Source: an uncultured Spirochaetales bacterium (GTDB lineage: Bacteria; Spirochaetota; Spirochaetia; Sphaerochaetales; Sphaerochaetaceae). From it: a stretch of DNA of 64,000 nt. Under the pieces are notes generated by a model, which saw nothing but the letters and a program-made list of their open reading frames with translations, was not told where the DNA came from and did no database searches. Positions 26,528 through 34,910 of the stretch are shown here, piece after piece. Every line of letters begins with the position of its first letter. Within the stretch, counting starts at the first letter, position 1. The position numbers and the translations under genes are program-made. The stretch spans positions 1-64,000 of the forward strand of contig CALXRC010000005.1 of NCBI GenBank assembly GCA_944390865.1. Direction: 5' to 3'.

Positions 26528-27311
26528 CGACAGACTGAGGCTTCAGGTCTACATGGCCAAATGCGGTCTGGGCGGAAGACGCTACTGCGAAGAGCTGATT
26601 ACCCAGGGCCGTGTCATGGTGAACAACAGGACAGTCAGGGAACTGGGTACAAAGGTCTGTCCTGATTCCGATATCGTGCAGGTTGACGGCGAGACTATCG
26701 AAATGAGCGACAAGCTTTATTATATTGCGCTCAACAAGCCGCGCGGATACGTCTGCACGAACTATGATCCGAACGAGGACAGCTATGCGAGAGACCTGAT
26801 CACTATCAGGGATCAGAACCTGCTGTTCAATGTCGGCCGCCTGGACAAGGATTCCAACGGACTGATCCTGTTTTCCAACGACGGAGAGTTCGCCAACAAG
26901 GTCACTCATCCCAGAAACGGCATTGAAAAGGAATATCTGGTCCATCTGGACAGAAAGCCTGATGTGGAGGATCTGAAGAATGCAGTCAAGGGGCTTTACA
27001 TCGACATGAGCCAGCCGTACAGGATTCTCCGTTTTTCCTTCGTCCCGATGAGAAGGGACTACATCAAGGTTGTCCTGACAGAGGGCAAGAACAGGGAGAT
27101 CAGGAAAATCTTTTCCTTCCTCGGCTACGAGGTGAAGGGACTGACGCGCATCCGCATCGGCTGCATAGAGCTCGGCAGTCTTGAGAGCGGAAAGTTCAGA
27201 AATCTTTCAAAGCGCGAGATTGACGGACTTCTTGCCGGAAAGACAAGCCTGAATCCGCCCAGAAAAAGAGTTTCTGCAGCAAAAAAGACTGTGAAGGAAG
27301 GAAAGAAATGA
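26517..27311 (+). CDS. rluB: 23S rRNA pseudouridine synthase, RluB/RsuA family
   Basis: 264 residues. An S4 RNA-binding domain comes first (LQVYMAKCGLGGRRYCEELITQGRVMVNN), then the pseudouridine synthase domain with the catalytic Asp in VGRLDKDSNGLILFSND and the EGKNREIRKIF block. RluB-type enzymes modify U2605 of 23S rRNA; an RsuA-like 16S target is possible. The start at 26517 has AAGGAG about nine bases upstream and overlaps scpB by 11 bases. The basic Lys-rich tail overlaps cmk (ATGA). Confidence 0.9.
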   Translation: MASDDRLRLQVYMAKCGLGGRRYCEELITQGRVMVNNRTVRELGTKVCPDSDIVQVDGETIEMSDKLYYIALNKPRGYVCTNYDPNEDSYARDLITIRDQNLLFNVGRLDKDSNGLILFSNDGEFANKVTHPRNGIEKEYLVHLDRKPDVEDLKNAVKGLYIDMSQPYRILRFSFVPMRRDYIKVVLTEGKNREIRKIFSFLGYEVKGLTRIRIGCIELGSLESGKFRNLSKREIDGLLAGKTSLNPPRKRVSAAKKTVKEGKK

Positions 27312-27964
27312 TTGTTGCCATTGACGGACCCGCAGGCTGCGGGAAAAGCACAGTCGCAAGGTGTGTGGCAAAGGAGCTTGGCTATTATTTTCTCAACACA
27401 GGTTCATTTTACCGCGCCGTGACCTATGCCCACATACAGAGGGGAGGGGACTGCAGCGACAGGGCCGCCTGCCTTGAGACAGCCAGAAGCATTGAGATCA
27501 CAGTGCGCGACGGTGATATCTGCATTGACGGACAGGATGTGGAGGACAAGCTTCACACAAAGGCTGTCGATATGAACGCGAGCATTGTCTCCTCTGACCC
27601 TGCGCTCAGACAGATCGTCACCGGAATAATCCGGCAGATTGCAGGAAGCATGGATATCGTGACAGAGGGCAGGGACACGACGACTGTGATTTTCCCCTTT
27701 GCACAGTGCAAGTTCTACTTTGACGCGAATGCGGAAATCAGGGCCAGACGCAGAATTGAACAGCAGGGCGAGGGCCAGAGCTTTGAAGAAGTCCTCGAGC
27801 TGATTAAAAAGAGAGACCATAATGACATGAACAAGGAAGTCGGCTCGCTTAAAATCGCTGAAGATGCTGTTTATATAGACACTTCTCACTTGACCATAAC
27901 CCAAGTTTGTGAGAAAGTTGTTTCAGTTGTGCATTCCAGACAGAAAGAAGGCGCAATCAGTTAA
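27308..27964 (+). CDS. cmk: Cytidylate kinase
   Basis: 218 residues. P-loop GPAGCGKST at residues 6-14, the CMP-binding insert and TEGRDTTTVIFP. The FYFDANAEIRARRR lid region is typical of Cmk. It phosphorylates CMP and dCMP. It overlaps rluB by four bases and is followed by the S1 gene, the order found in many bacteria. Confidence 0.96.
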   Translation: MIVAIDGPAGCGKSTVARCVAKELGYYFLNTGSFYRAVTYAHIQRGGDCSDRAACLETARSIEITVRDGDICIDGQDVEDKLHTKAVDMNASIVSSDPALRQIVTGIIRQIAGSMDIVTEGRDTTTVIFPFAQCKFYFDANAEIRARRRIEQQGEGQSFEEVLELIKKRDHNDMNKEVGSLKIAEDAVYIDTSHLTITQVCEKVVSVVHSRQKEGAIS

Positions 27965-27983
27965 TTGGATAGGAGCAAAAGAA

Positions 27984-29681
27984 GTGGAAGATGAAACTCA
28001 GATGACTGACATGCAGTCCCTCCTGCAGGAGCAGTATCTAAAGTCACTTGCGGGCATTGAAGACGGTCAGATCGTAACCGGAACTGTTGTACAGTTAAAT
28101 GACGACTATGTTTTTGTTGATGTAGGCTACAAGAGCGAGGGAAAGATTCCTGTAGACGAATTTATCGAGCTGCCGAAGCTTGGCGACAAGGTCAATGTTG
28201 TGATTGTCAACAAGGAAGGCAAGGGCGGTCAGGTTATTGTTTCCAAGAAGAGAGCTGATGCAAAGGAAAGAACAGAGGCACTCAGGGAAGCAGCAGAGAA
28301 CAAGACTCCTGTGCTCGGAAAGTTCAGCAAGGTTATCAAGGGCGGCTTCGAGGTTGACCTCGGCGCAGACTATAAAGGATTCTGCCCTCATTCAAAGGCA
28401 GATGTGAACAGGGTCGACAACCCTGAGTCTCTTATCGGAAAGACAGATTACTTCATCATTGACAAGTTCCATGCTTCTCCGAAGATGAAGTCAGTCGTCT
28501 CAAGAAGAGAGTATCTTGAAAAGATCATCGCACAGAACAAGGAGAAGTTCTTCTCATCTGTTCAGATCGGCGATGTCGTGCAGGGCGAAGTCAAGTCCTT
28601 CACAAGCTTCGGTGCTTTCATCGATCTTGGAGGTTTTGACGGTCTGCTTCATATCAACGACATGAGCTGGGGTCATGTCACAAAGCCGAAGGATTTTGTC
28701 AAGAAGGGACAGGTCGTTCAGCTCAGACTGATCAACATTGATCCTGAGACACAGAAGATCAACCTTTCTCTCAAGCACATGCAGGCTGATCCCTGGACAA
28801 CCTTTGAAGAGAAGTATCAGGTCGGCGATGTCATCAAGGCACCTGTCACAAAGATCACAAGCTTCGGCGTTTTCATTGAGCTTGAGCCAGGCATTGAGGG
28901 TCTTGCCCATATTTCCGAGCTCAGCTGGACAAAGAAGGTCACAAACCCGAAAGACATCGTCAGCATCGGAGATGTTGTCGAGGCCAAGATCCTGGGTTAC
29001 GACCTGGACAAGAAGAGAGTCTCTCTCGGTCTCAAGCAGCTGACAGAGAATCCATGGGATACTATCGAGGAGCGCTATCCTGTCGGAACAGTTCTCAAGA
29101 GAAAGGTTGTCAAGCTGACAAACTCTGGTGCATTTGTCAACCTTGAGGACGGAATTGACGGCTTCCTGCATATCGATGACGTTTCCTGGACAAAGAAGCT
29201 GAAGAACATGTCTCAGTTCTGCAAGGAAGGTGATGAGATTGAAGTCCAGATCTCTCGCGTCGAGCCTGAGAACAGGAGAATCCGCCTTTCTGTGAAGAAT
29301 CTTGAGGGCAATCCCTGGCAGAATCTGAAGAAGACCAATCCGAAGTATTCAATCATCAAGGGCACTGTTTCCAACGTGACTGACTTCGGCGTCTTCGTGA
29401 AGGTTGCCGGCGATATTGAGGGTCTTATTTCCAAGTATAACCTTGTTGGACCAGACGAAGAGTACAATGATAAGGTTCTTGAGAACTTCAAGGTGGGCGA
29501 TGAAGTGACAGCCATGGTTGTCGACATCAACCCGCAGTCCCAGAAGCTCTCCCTCTCAATCAAGGAAATGATCAAGAGGAACCAGGAGTCCGAGATGGCC
29601 AAGTACATGGCAGGTGAGAAAGAGGATGACGACACATTCTCTCTTGCTGACATTCTCAAGGCCAAGGACGAAGAGATTTAA
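27984..29681 (+). CDS. rpsA: 30S ribosomal protein S1
   Basis: 565 residues with six S1 repeats, beginning near residue 30 (DGQIVTGTVVQLNDDYVFVDVG). The later ones open with QGEVKSFTSFGAFIDL, KAPVTKITSFGVFIEL, KRKVVKLTNSGAFVNL and KGTVSNVTDFGVFVKV. S1 binds mRNA and helps initiation at weakly paired sites. I chose the GTG at 27984 because AGGAG lies eight bases upstream; an ATG follows six codons later. Codon use is more uniform than in neighbours, as expected for high expression. Confidence 0.94.
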   Translation: MEDETQMTDMQSLLQEQYLKSLAGIEDGQIVTGTVVQLNDDYVFVDVGYKSEGKIPVDEFIELPKLGDKVNVVIVNKEGKGGQVIVSKKRADAKERTEALREAAENKTPVLGKFSKVIKGGFEVDLGADYKGFCPHSKADVNRVDNPESLIGKTDYFIIDKFHASPKMKSVVSRREYLEKIIAQNKEKFFSSVQIGDVVQGEVKSFTSFGAFIDLGGFDGLLHINDMSWGHVTKPKDFVKKGQVVQLRLINIDPETQKINLSLKHMQADPWTTFEEKYQVGDVIKAPVTKITSFGVFIELEPGIEGLAHISELSWTKKVTNPKDIVSIGDVVEAKILGYDLDKKRVSLGLKQLTENPWDTIEERYPVGTVLKRKVVKLTNSGAFVNLEDGIDGFLHIDDVSWTKKLKNMSQFCKEGDEIEVQISRVEPENRRIRLSVKNLEGNPWQNLKKTNPKYSIIKGTVSNVTDFGVFVKVAGDIEGLISKYNLVGPDEEYNDKVLENFKVGDEVTAMVVDINPQSQKLSLSIKEMIKRNQESEMAKYMAGEKEDDDTFSLADILKAKDEEI

Positions 29682-29699
29682 GTCATTGCTGACTTGACT

Positions 29700-29731
29700 G
29701 ATAGGCGGGAGACAGTTGTGCCCCGCCTATC
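29700..29731 (+). promoter_or_regulatory. Strong hairpin after rpsA without U-tract
   Basis: GATAGGCGGG (29700-29709) pairs with CCCGCCTATC (29722-29731) across a 12-base loop. No T-run follows, so it could be an mRNA 3'-end stabiliser or processing site rather than an intrinsic terminator. Twenty bases later a GTG start follows with AGGGGG upstream. Confidence 0.5.
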
Positions 29732-29751
29732 TGGTTTCAGGGGGTTAAATC

Positions 29752-30450
29752 GTGAAAAAAAATAAAGACAAGACACTTACTTCTTCAGAAAAGCTTGCCG
29801 CCAGGACAGAGGGCTTCTTTTCAAGGAATTACAGGCTTCTTGCCATAATTGGTGTGATCATTGTCCTGATCTGCATCGTTGCAGCAGTGCTCACTGTTGT
29901 AGGTGGAAACAATCGCGAAGCAAAGGCTGATGCGGTGTTCGCTCTTGAGCAGCACTACAATTCTCTGCTTCTGCTTGATCCTGCAAGTGCGGATTACACT
30001 TCTGCAAGCACTCAGCTCGTCTCTGATGCCGAGGCAATCCTTGCACAGTCCAGTGCAGATGAATATGCTGCACTGAAGGCAAATTACATCCTTGGCCTTT
30101 ATTACTTCGATGAAGAGAACTGGGCTGATGCTCAGGCTGCATTCGAGGCTGTTGCAGAAAACGGCAGCGGAACTTATCTTGGATCCCTTGCTCTGGCAAA
30201 TGCTGCTGCAAGTGCGGAGAATAACGGTGATCCTGATACAGCTCTTGCTTACTACAACAGGATCTGGGATGATTATGGCACACAGGCTCCAGAGAGTCCG
30301 AAGGCATTGTTCAATGCTGCTAGAATATATGAAAGTCAGGGCGATGCAGAGCTTGCAGCTGCAACTTACCACCAGCTTGCTGATGAGTTTGTAAGCAGCG
30401 AATATGCACAGCTTGCAAGTTCAAGACTGCTTGTTCTTGAGAATAATTAA
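29752..30450 (+). CDS. Membrane-anchored TPR-type protein
   Basis: 232 residues, GTG start with AGGGGG upstream. The N-terminus is basic and lysine-rich, followed by one membrane helix (about 30-52, LLAIIGVIIVLICIVAAVLTVV). The rest is a helical periplasmic domain with TPR-like repeats (YAALKANYILGLYYFDEENWADAQAAFEAV and further copies with alternating Ala/Tyr positions). This arrangement resembles YfgM/tetratricopeptide_2-type proteins of unknown detailed role, often linked to envelope protein folding. Function is not assigned. Confidence 0.75.
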   Translation: MKKNKDKTLTSSEKLAARTEGFFSRNYRLLAIIGVIIVLICIVAAVLTVVGGNNREAKADAVFALEQHYNSLLLLDPASADYTSASTQLVSDAEAILAQSSADEYAALKANYILGLYYFDEENWADAQAAFEAVAENGSGTYLGSLALANAAASAENNGDPDTALAYYNRIWDDYGTQAPESPKALFNAARIYESQGDAELAAATYHQLADEFVSSEYAQLASSRLLVLENN

Positions 30451-30490
30451 TATTATCTTTCAGGAATAAAAGTTTCAGGAGGATAGAGCA

Positions 30491-31309
30491 GTGAGAGGAA
30501 AGTTCATACTTGCATTCTCTCTTTTAAGCTCTGTCCTTTTTTTATTTTCCTCCTGCGGTATGCCTACATACCACAACTTCAACTATTTCAGCAATACTAT
30601 TCAGGTTTCATCTTCACTGAGCAGCGTTCCAGGAATTGATACAGATTATCTTGCTGTGTACAGAGTCATCATCAATGATGTGGATCCGTACTTGTCTCAG
30701 ATCAATGAAAGCAGTCCTGCAGTGCTGCTGATGTATTCACTTGCTCCCAGTGCAGCAAGCGGTCTGACTTCTGATTTTAATTCCATCTACCGCGGCGGCT
30801 CTTCACGGTATTACAACGGTACTCCTGTTTCGTTTGGGTCTGACGGCTCTCTTGAAAATGTCTCATCTACATATGAAAGCAAAGAGATAAAGCTTTACAG
30901 ATTTTCTGATAGTGGAGGGTATAATACACTTTCGTCGTCTCCTGACTACACATGGAATAATGGTTCCGGCCTTCTTCTTGATAAGTATTATTATTTTGCT
31001 TTCAGAACAGAATCATTATCGGACAATCAGTCTTTCAGCATTGTTATGGATGTCTATGAAAGGTCATCAGCTTCCAGCTCTGTTGATGATAGTGAACTTG
31101 ATCCCATCGATTCAGTTACACTTCGCAGGGCAAATGGTGATTCTTTTCCCAGACAGTCTTTGGATACAGGAGATTTCAGTTTTTATACTTCAGATGAGAC
31201 ATATACAATAAACCTTTATTTAACCGTCAATATCATGCCTGGAAATAATGCTGAGTTCAATAACATTTACTGGTATGAACTGAGAAAGACTTCTTTTGAT
31301 ATTGAATAA
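30491..31309 (+). CDS. Hypothetical lipoprotein
   Basis: 272 residues, GTG start with a perfect AGGAGG seven to nine bases upstream. A signal peptide (FILAFSLLSSVLFLFSSC) ends in a lipobox-like FSSC, so Cys22 is the likely lipidated residue. The mature part is rich in Ser, Tyr and Asp with alternating hydrophobic residues, consistent with a beta-rich extracytoplasmic protein. I recognise no domain. The coding sequence is more AT-rich than the preceding operon. It may be transcribed with the TPR protein 40 bases upstream. Confidence 0.75.
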   Translation: MRGKFILAFSLLSSVLFLFSSCGMPTYHNFNYFSNTIQVSSSLSSVPGIDTDYLAVYRVIINDVDPYLSQINESSPAVLLMYSLAPSAASGLTSDFNSIYRGGSSRYYNGTPVSFGSDGSLENVSSTYESKEIKLYRFSDSGGYNTLSSSPDYTWNNGSGLLLDKYYYFAFRTESLSDNQSFSIVMDVYERSSASSSVDDSELDPIDSVTLRRANGDSFPRQSLDTGDFSFYTSDETYTINLYLTVNIMPGNNAEFNNIYWYELRKTSFDIE

Positions 31310-31334
31310 AAAACCGGACAGATGCACTGTCCGG
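31308..31334 (-). terminator. Intrinsic terminator of the tusA-tsuA-trxB-like operon
   Basis: CCGGACAG (31314-31321) pairs with CTGTCCGG (31327-31334), 8 base pairs with a 5-base loop. Read on the minus strand it is followed by six T residues. It overlaps the stop codon of the convergent lipoprotein gene. Confidence 0.9.
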
Positions 31335-31359
31335 ATGAAAGTAAATTTCCAGCGTAAGC

Positions 31360-32574
31360 TTAGAGCTCTGCCTTGACTGAAGAAAGGTCAAAGTTTTCCT
31401 TGAGAGAAACCGTGACTGCCTTCTTTCCTTCCTTGTACAGTGAAAGGGCGAGGGGAGCGCCTCCAAGGATTTTCATGATCTTGTCGCTCTTGTAGATATC
31501 GACAGGCTTTGCCTCGATATTGTTCTCACGGGCAAAAGTCTCAACCTTCATCAGAGTTGCCCTGTCGTTCTCCTCACTTGCATTGTAGTAGAAGACAAGC
31601 ACTTTATCCTTGCTGAGGATATCAGAGTGGATTGTGTCCAGGTCACTGATATAGCGCTCTGCCATGCTTCCGGCGACTGCACCGTCACCTACAGCTGTTG
31701 CGACCTGTCTGAGAACCTTTGAACGGACATCACCGGCAGCAAAGATGCCAGGCTGGCTTGTCTCCATTTCCTCATTTGTGAGGATATAGCCTCTGGAATC
31801 AAGCCTTACAAGATTCTCAAAGAGCTGAGTGTTCGGCAGATAGCCGATGAAGAGGAAGCATCCGTCAAGATCAACAGGAATGATCTCTCCTGTCTTCAGA
31901 TTCTTGAGATTGACTCTCTTGAGCATGTCATCGCCTTCAAATGAATCTACTGAAGAGTTCCAGATGAAATGCATCTTCTCATTCTTGAAAGCCTTTTCTC
32001 TGGCAACTTCGTTGGCATCTACATGGCCTTCATCATGGACAACTGAAACCCAGACCTCAGAGCAGAAACGTGTAAGGAAAAGACCTTCCTCAATGGCAGC
32101 ATCTCCGCTTCCAATAATGAGAACCTTCTTTCCTGTATAGCGTGCAGCATCACAGGTTGCGCAGAAAGAGATGCCCTTATCAAGGAATTTCTCCTCTCCA
32201 GGTGCACCTGTAAGTCTGTTTCTGCCGCCTGTTGCAAGGACAACAGCCTTTGCATGATAGTCTGTACGGAAAGTGGAGACATTCCATCTTCCGTCATCAA
32301 GTCTGGTGACTCCCTTGCAGTCTGTGAGCTTAACGTTAACGCCGAACTTCCTGAACTGCTTGTCAAAGAGCTTCATAAGTTCAGTGCCGTCAATTCCCTC
32401 AGGAAAGCCGGGATAGTTTTCAATTTCACTTGTATATGTGGCAAGTCCGCCGATAAGCGACTTTTCCATCAGAAGTGTCTTCAGCCTGGCTCTGCCTGCG
32501 TAAAGGGCAGCAGTCATGCCTCCAGCGCCTCCGCCGATGACAACCACATCATAGTCTTCAATTCTTTTTTCCAT
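31360..32574 (-). CDS. Thioredoxin reductase-like flavoprotein with C-terminal thioredoxin-like domain
   Basis: 404 residues. Residues 1-about 313 are a complete TrxB-type enzyme: FAD motif VVVIGGGAGGMTAALYAGRA, redox pair CATC near residue 138, NAD(P) motif VLIIGSGDAAIEEG and the final GIFAAGDVR. The remaining 90 residues (KVLVFYYNASEENDRATLMKVE onward, ILGGAPLALSLYKEGK) look like a thioredoxin fold without a CxxC. Typical TrxB is about 310 residues. It is the last gene of an operon with TusA-like and YeeE-like genes, so its electron acceptor may be a sulfur or selenium carrier rather than ordinary thioredoxin. That is inference. Confidence 0.88.
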   Translation of the reverse strand: MEKRIEDYDVVVIGGGAGGMTAALYAGRARLKTLLMEKSLIGGLATYTSEIENYPGFPEGIDGTELMKLFDKQFRKFGVNVKLTDCKGVTRLDDGRWNVSTFRTDYHAKAVVLATGGRNRLTGAPGEEKFLDKGISFCATCDAARYTGKKVLIIGSGDAAIEEGLFLTRFCSEVWVSVVHDEGHVDANEVAREKAFKNEKMHFIWNSSVDSFEGDDMLKRVNLKNLKTGEIIPVDLDGCFLFIGYLPNTQLFENLVRLDSRGYILTNEEMETSQPGIFAAGDVRSKVLRQVATAVGDGAVAGSMAERYISDLDTIHSDILSKDKVLVFYYNASEENDRATLMKVETFARENNIEAKPVDIYKSDKIMKILGGAPLALSLYKEGKKAVTVSLKENFDLSSVKAEL

Positions 32575-32587
32575 AATTCTGTTCCTG

Positions 32588-32620
32588 AAAATAGAAATTG
32601 TCCCTGTCAGACAGGGACAA
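32588..32620 (-). terminator. Hairpin attenuator between tsuA-like and trxB-like genes
   Basis: TTGTCCCTGT (32598-32607) pairs with ACAGGGACAA (32611-32620), 10 base pairs with a 3-base loop. On the minus strand it is followed by ATTTCTATTTT, a moderate U-tract, so it probably ends part of the transcripts and lowers trxB-like expression relative to the transporter. Confidence 0.65.
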
Positions 32621-32634
32621 TCAAGTTAGTCAGC

Positions 32635-33846
32635 TTAGAAAGAAGCTCTCTTCTTGCTTTCCCACCATGAAGCGAGAACCCAGAGGGCGAGGAGGGCTGC
32701 AAGCTGGATGAGAAGTGCAGGTACAAGACCGCCGAAAACCTGCGGCAGATATACCTTTGAACCAGCTGTGAACCATGTGCCTGCTGTTGCCTTTGTGATT
32801 CCGCCTGCAACTGCGTTTCCGAGACAGAAGAACGGGAAGCAGATCCAGAGCTGGACATAGCCTTCACCCATTCTGACAAAGGTTCCGGATGCACAGCCGC
32901 CTGCAAGGACAGCACCAATTCCGAAGATGAAGGAACCGATAATCATCTGAAGGTTAATGACGTTTCCAGGCATGTTGTCAGCTGTAAGCTTTGAAAGGTC
33001 TGTTCCGAATGCTGCTGCATGCTTTCCAAAAAAGAGAATTGTGGAAAGGGCAAAAGCAACGATGACAGCTCTTGTAAGCTTTGTCTCACCTGTGAGCATC
33101 GGATCTCTGTAAGCTGCTGTGAAGCAGAAGCGTGAGCGCTGCATTGAATATCCGAGGCCGACACCGATAACCATCATGAGAGGAGCTGCAGGGTAGGTCG
33201 GAGCAACAGCAAATGCGACGACAAGAAGAACAAGAATGATCACAACAGCAGCTGTAATCTGGATCTTCTTGTTTCTGGCCTTCTGCTCAGCTGAGAGTCT
33301 CTTTCTGTTCGGTCTCTTGTTGGACACAGGAGGCATGAAGAACTTGAGAAGCTTTCCGCCGACTGTTGCGCCAAGGAAGACGAAGAGAAGGAAGAGCCAT
33401 GCAGCAAGGGAGAACTGAGGCAGCTGTGAGAACAGTCCGCCGATGTTACATCCGCCGGCCATCTTTGCACCGATACCCATCAGCAGACCGCCGATGATTG
33501 CTGCAAGAGCCTGCTTGTAGTGCTTGATGTTTCTGATTTTCCACTGTGCTGCAAGCAGACAGGCAATCAGAGCACCAAGCAAGAGGCCGATATCTGTAAG
33601 TGAGGCCTGATTGGCAAAGAAATTGTATTTGCTTGTATCATTTCCGAAAGCGGCTGCTGTGTCGATGCCGAACAGACCGAGGAACATGCTTCCCCAGGTT
33701 CCGAGTGCACCAGAAACACCCCATGTGCTTCCGAACATGCTGAGAGCAAGAGCAAAGATTACAATGAGAACAGCACCTGTATAGTAGGACCACTCTTTCT
33801 TGAACAGAGTTTCATAAAGAGTAGGCTGAATCTGCTTTTCTTCCAT
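32635..33846 (-). CDS. YeeE/YedE (TsuA-type) sulfur-compound transporter
   Basis: 403 residues with about ten membrane helices in two repeats of the sulf_transp type. The conserved cysteine motifs are present: AGGCNIGG near 132, RSRFCF near 243 and AGGCASGT near 315. TsuA of Spirochaeta thermophila and E. coli YeeE, of this family, take up thiosulfate using conserved membrane cysteines; YedE members are also linked to selenium use. The gene follows a TusA-like gene after 13 bases, the same partnership as yeeE-yeeD. Thiosulfate is the most likely substrate; selenium compounds are an alternative. Confidence 0.88.
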   Translation of the reverse strand: MEEKQIQPTLYETLFKKEWSYYTGAVLIVIFALALSMFGSTWGVSGALGTWGSMFLGLFGIDTAAAFGNDTSKYNFFANQASLTDIGLLLGALIACLLAAQWKIRNIKHYKQALAAIIGGLLMGIGAKMAGGCNIGGLFSQLPQFSLAAWLFLLFVFLGATVGGKLLKFFMPPVSNKRPNRKRLSAEQKARNKKIQITAAVVIILVLLVVAFAVAPTYPAAPLMMVIGVGLGYSMQRSRFCFTAAYRDPMLTGETKLTRAVIVAFALSTILFFGKHAAAFGTDLSKLTADNMPGNVINLQMIIGSFIFGIGAVLAGGCASGTFVRMGEGYVQLWICFPFFCLGNAVAGGITKATAGTWFTAGSKVYLPQVFGGLVPALLIQLAALLALWVLASWWESKKRASF

Positions 33847-33859
33847 CAGTAACTACCTC

Positions 33860-34087
33860 TCAGCAGGTCTTCTCAATGACGACTTCCCATTCGCCGTCAC
33901 CGACTTCTTCGATCTCGACATTGTAACCCTGACCGCGGGCCCAATCCGGAACGTTCTTCATTGCGCAAGTGTGGTCAATGCCGACAACAAGCACATCACC
34001 GACAGCCATGTCCTTGATAGCGTTCTGTGTCTTCACGAGAGGAACTGGACATGCTTCACCAAGACAATCAAGATACTTTTCTGCCAT
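33860..34087 (-). CDS. TusA/SirA-like sulfur carrier (TsuB/YeeD type)
   Basis: 75 residues, standard TusA-like length. The active-site motif CPVPLVKTQNAI holds Cys13, and a second cysteine lies in GIDHTCAMKNVPDWARGQGY. Such proteins bind persulfide sulfur. YeeD/TsuB, the partner of the YeeE transporter, decomposes or relays thiosulfate sulfur. AAGGAG lies about ten bases before the ATG. It is the first gene of the operon, with a promoter at 34124-34152 and an upstream operator-like site shared with the neighbouring regulator genes. Confidence 0.9.
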   Translation of the reverse strand: MAEKYLDCLGEACPVPLVKTQNAIKDMAVGDVLVVGIDHTCAMKNVPDWARGQGYNVEIEEVGDGEWEVVIEKTC

Positions 34088-34123
34088 ATCTTAAATCTCC
34101 TTTAATATGTGTTTCTTCAAAGA

Positions 34124-34152
34124 AGAGTAAAACAGTAAAAAATAGGTCTCAA
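34124..34152 (-). promoter_or_regulatory. Promoter of tusA-tsuA-trxB-like operon
   Basis: Minus strand: TTGAGA (34152-34147), 17-base spacer, TACTCT (34129-34124), predicted start near 34117. About 30 bases of leader precede the ribosome-binding site. Confidence 0.55.
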
Positions 34153-34182
34153 CTTGTGCTATGTGATAAAACGACAGAATTA

Positions 34183-34195
34183 AACAGAATCTTTG
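34183..34195. promoter_or_regulatory. Candidate Crp-type operator upstream of tusA-like operon
   Basis: AACAGAATCTTTG matches 11 of 13 positions of the palindrome at 34881-34893 in reverse complement. It is centred about 72 bases before the predicted tusA transcription start, a distance typical of class I activation by Crp-family proteins. Two further ACAGAA half-sites lie at 34174 and 34206, at spacings near one and two helical turns. Confidence 0.45.
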
Positions 34196-34213
34196 TAATA
34201 AAGCGACAGAAAC

Positions 34214-34864
34214 TTATAGATTTCCGAGTTTTGACAGATCGTTGATGATGATTTTCCCTCTGGCAGTCGTTATAATTCCGTTCTTTTCAAAATCACTCAG
34301 AAGAATTGAGACCTGACTTCTTGCCAGAGCAATGTCCCTGCTGATCTTTTCCTGCGTGATTTCAATTTCGCTCTTTGAGCTGTTTACTGCCAGATCATAT
34401 AAATAGGATGCTAGGTTTTCCTTCGATGATAAAAGAGCTCTTGAACGGAGAATGTACAGCACATCAGCAAACCGGTCCATGAAATTCTTTCTCAGGAAAT
34501 AGCTCATCTGAGGATACTTGTCCTTGAGCTTGAGATAAAGCCAGCTCGGAGTCTTGAGTATCCTGCAGTCCGTGTCGGCTATCAGACTGATCATGCTGGA
34601 GACGCCGTACAGCTCCCTGCTGCTTGCCAGGGTGCAGATTTCTCCTTCATTGAGGTAATAGAGCAGGATAGGGTGGCTTGAAGCAAGGATGCTCCTCAGT
34701 CTTCCGGACAGGACAATTATCAGATTGAAGCATAAGTCATCAGGCGTAAGAATCGTCTCATCTTTCTTGAACTGCTGTGTATAGCTGTAATAAGCCATAT
34801 CAGTCTTATCCTGCTCATCAAGCTGTTCAAAAAAAGGAAAATAGCTTTCTAACAACTGTCTCAT
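34214..34864 (-). CDS. Crp/Fnr family transcriptional regulator (copy 1)
   Basis: 216 residues. An N-terminal cyclic-nucleotide-binding-type beta barrel (about 10-115, NLIIVLSGRLRSIL, LNEGEICTLASS) is followed by a long dimer helix and a C-terminal winged helix: IEITQEKISRDIALARSQVSILLSDFEKNGIITTARGKIII, in part. The pocket lacks the classical cAMP residues. I chose the ATG at 34864 because -35 TTTACA and a -10-like TATTCT lie just upstream; longer in-frame starts would lie inside the divergent regulator's leader. It probably controls itself, its divergent neighbour and the tusA-like operon. Confidence 0.85.
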   Translation of the reverse strand: MRQLLESYFPFFEQLDEQDKTDMAYYSYTQQFKKDETILTPDDLCFNLIIVLSGRLRSILASSHPILLYYLNEGEICTLASSRELYGVSSMISLIADTDCRILKTPSWLYLKLKDKYPQMSYFLRKNFMDRFADVLYILRSRALLSSKENLASYLYDLAVNSSKSEIEITQEKISRDIALARSQVSILLSDFEKNGIITTARGKIIINDLSKLGNL

Positions 34865-34880
34865 TATGGTAGAATATGAT

Positions 34881-34893
34881 AACAGATTCTGTT
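34881..34893. promoter_or_regulatory. Palindromic operator between divergent Crp-type genes
   Basis: AACAGA-T-TCTGTT is a perfect 6+1+6 palindrome. It lies within the spacer of the predicted promoter of the minus-strand regulator and over the predicted start point of the plus-strand regulator, so binding should repress both genes. Confidence 0.6.
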
Positions 34894-34910
34894 CTGTAAA
34901 GGGTGATATT

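Noticed and set aside
33847..34123. Riboswitch upstream of the tusA-like operon
   Set aside because: The leader is only about 30 bases, too short for a known riboswitch aptamer; only a small palindrome (TTCTT/AAGAA) is present.
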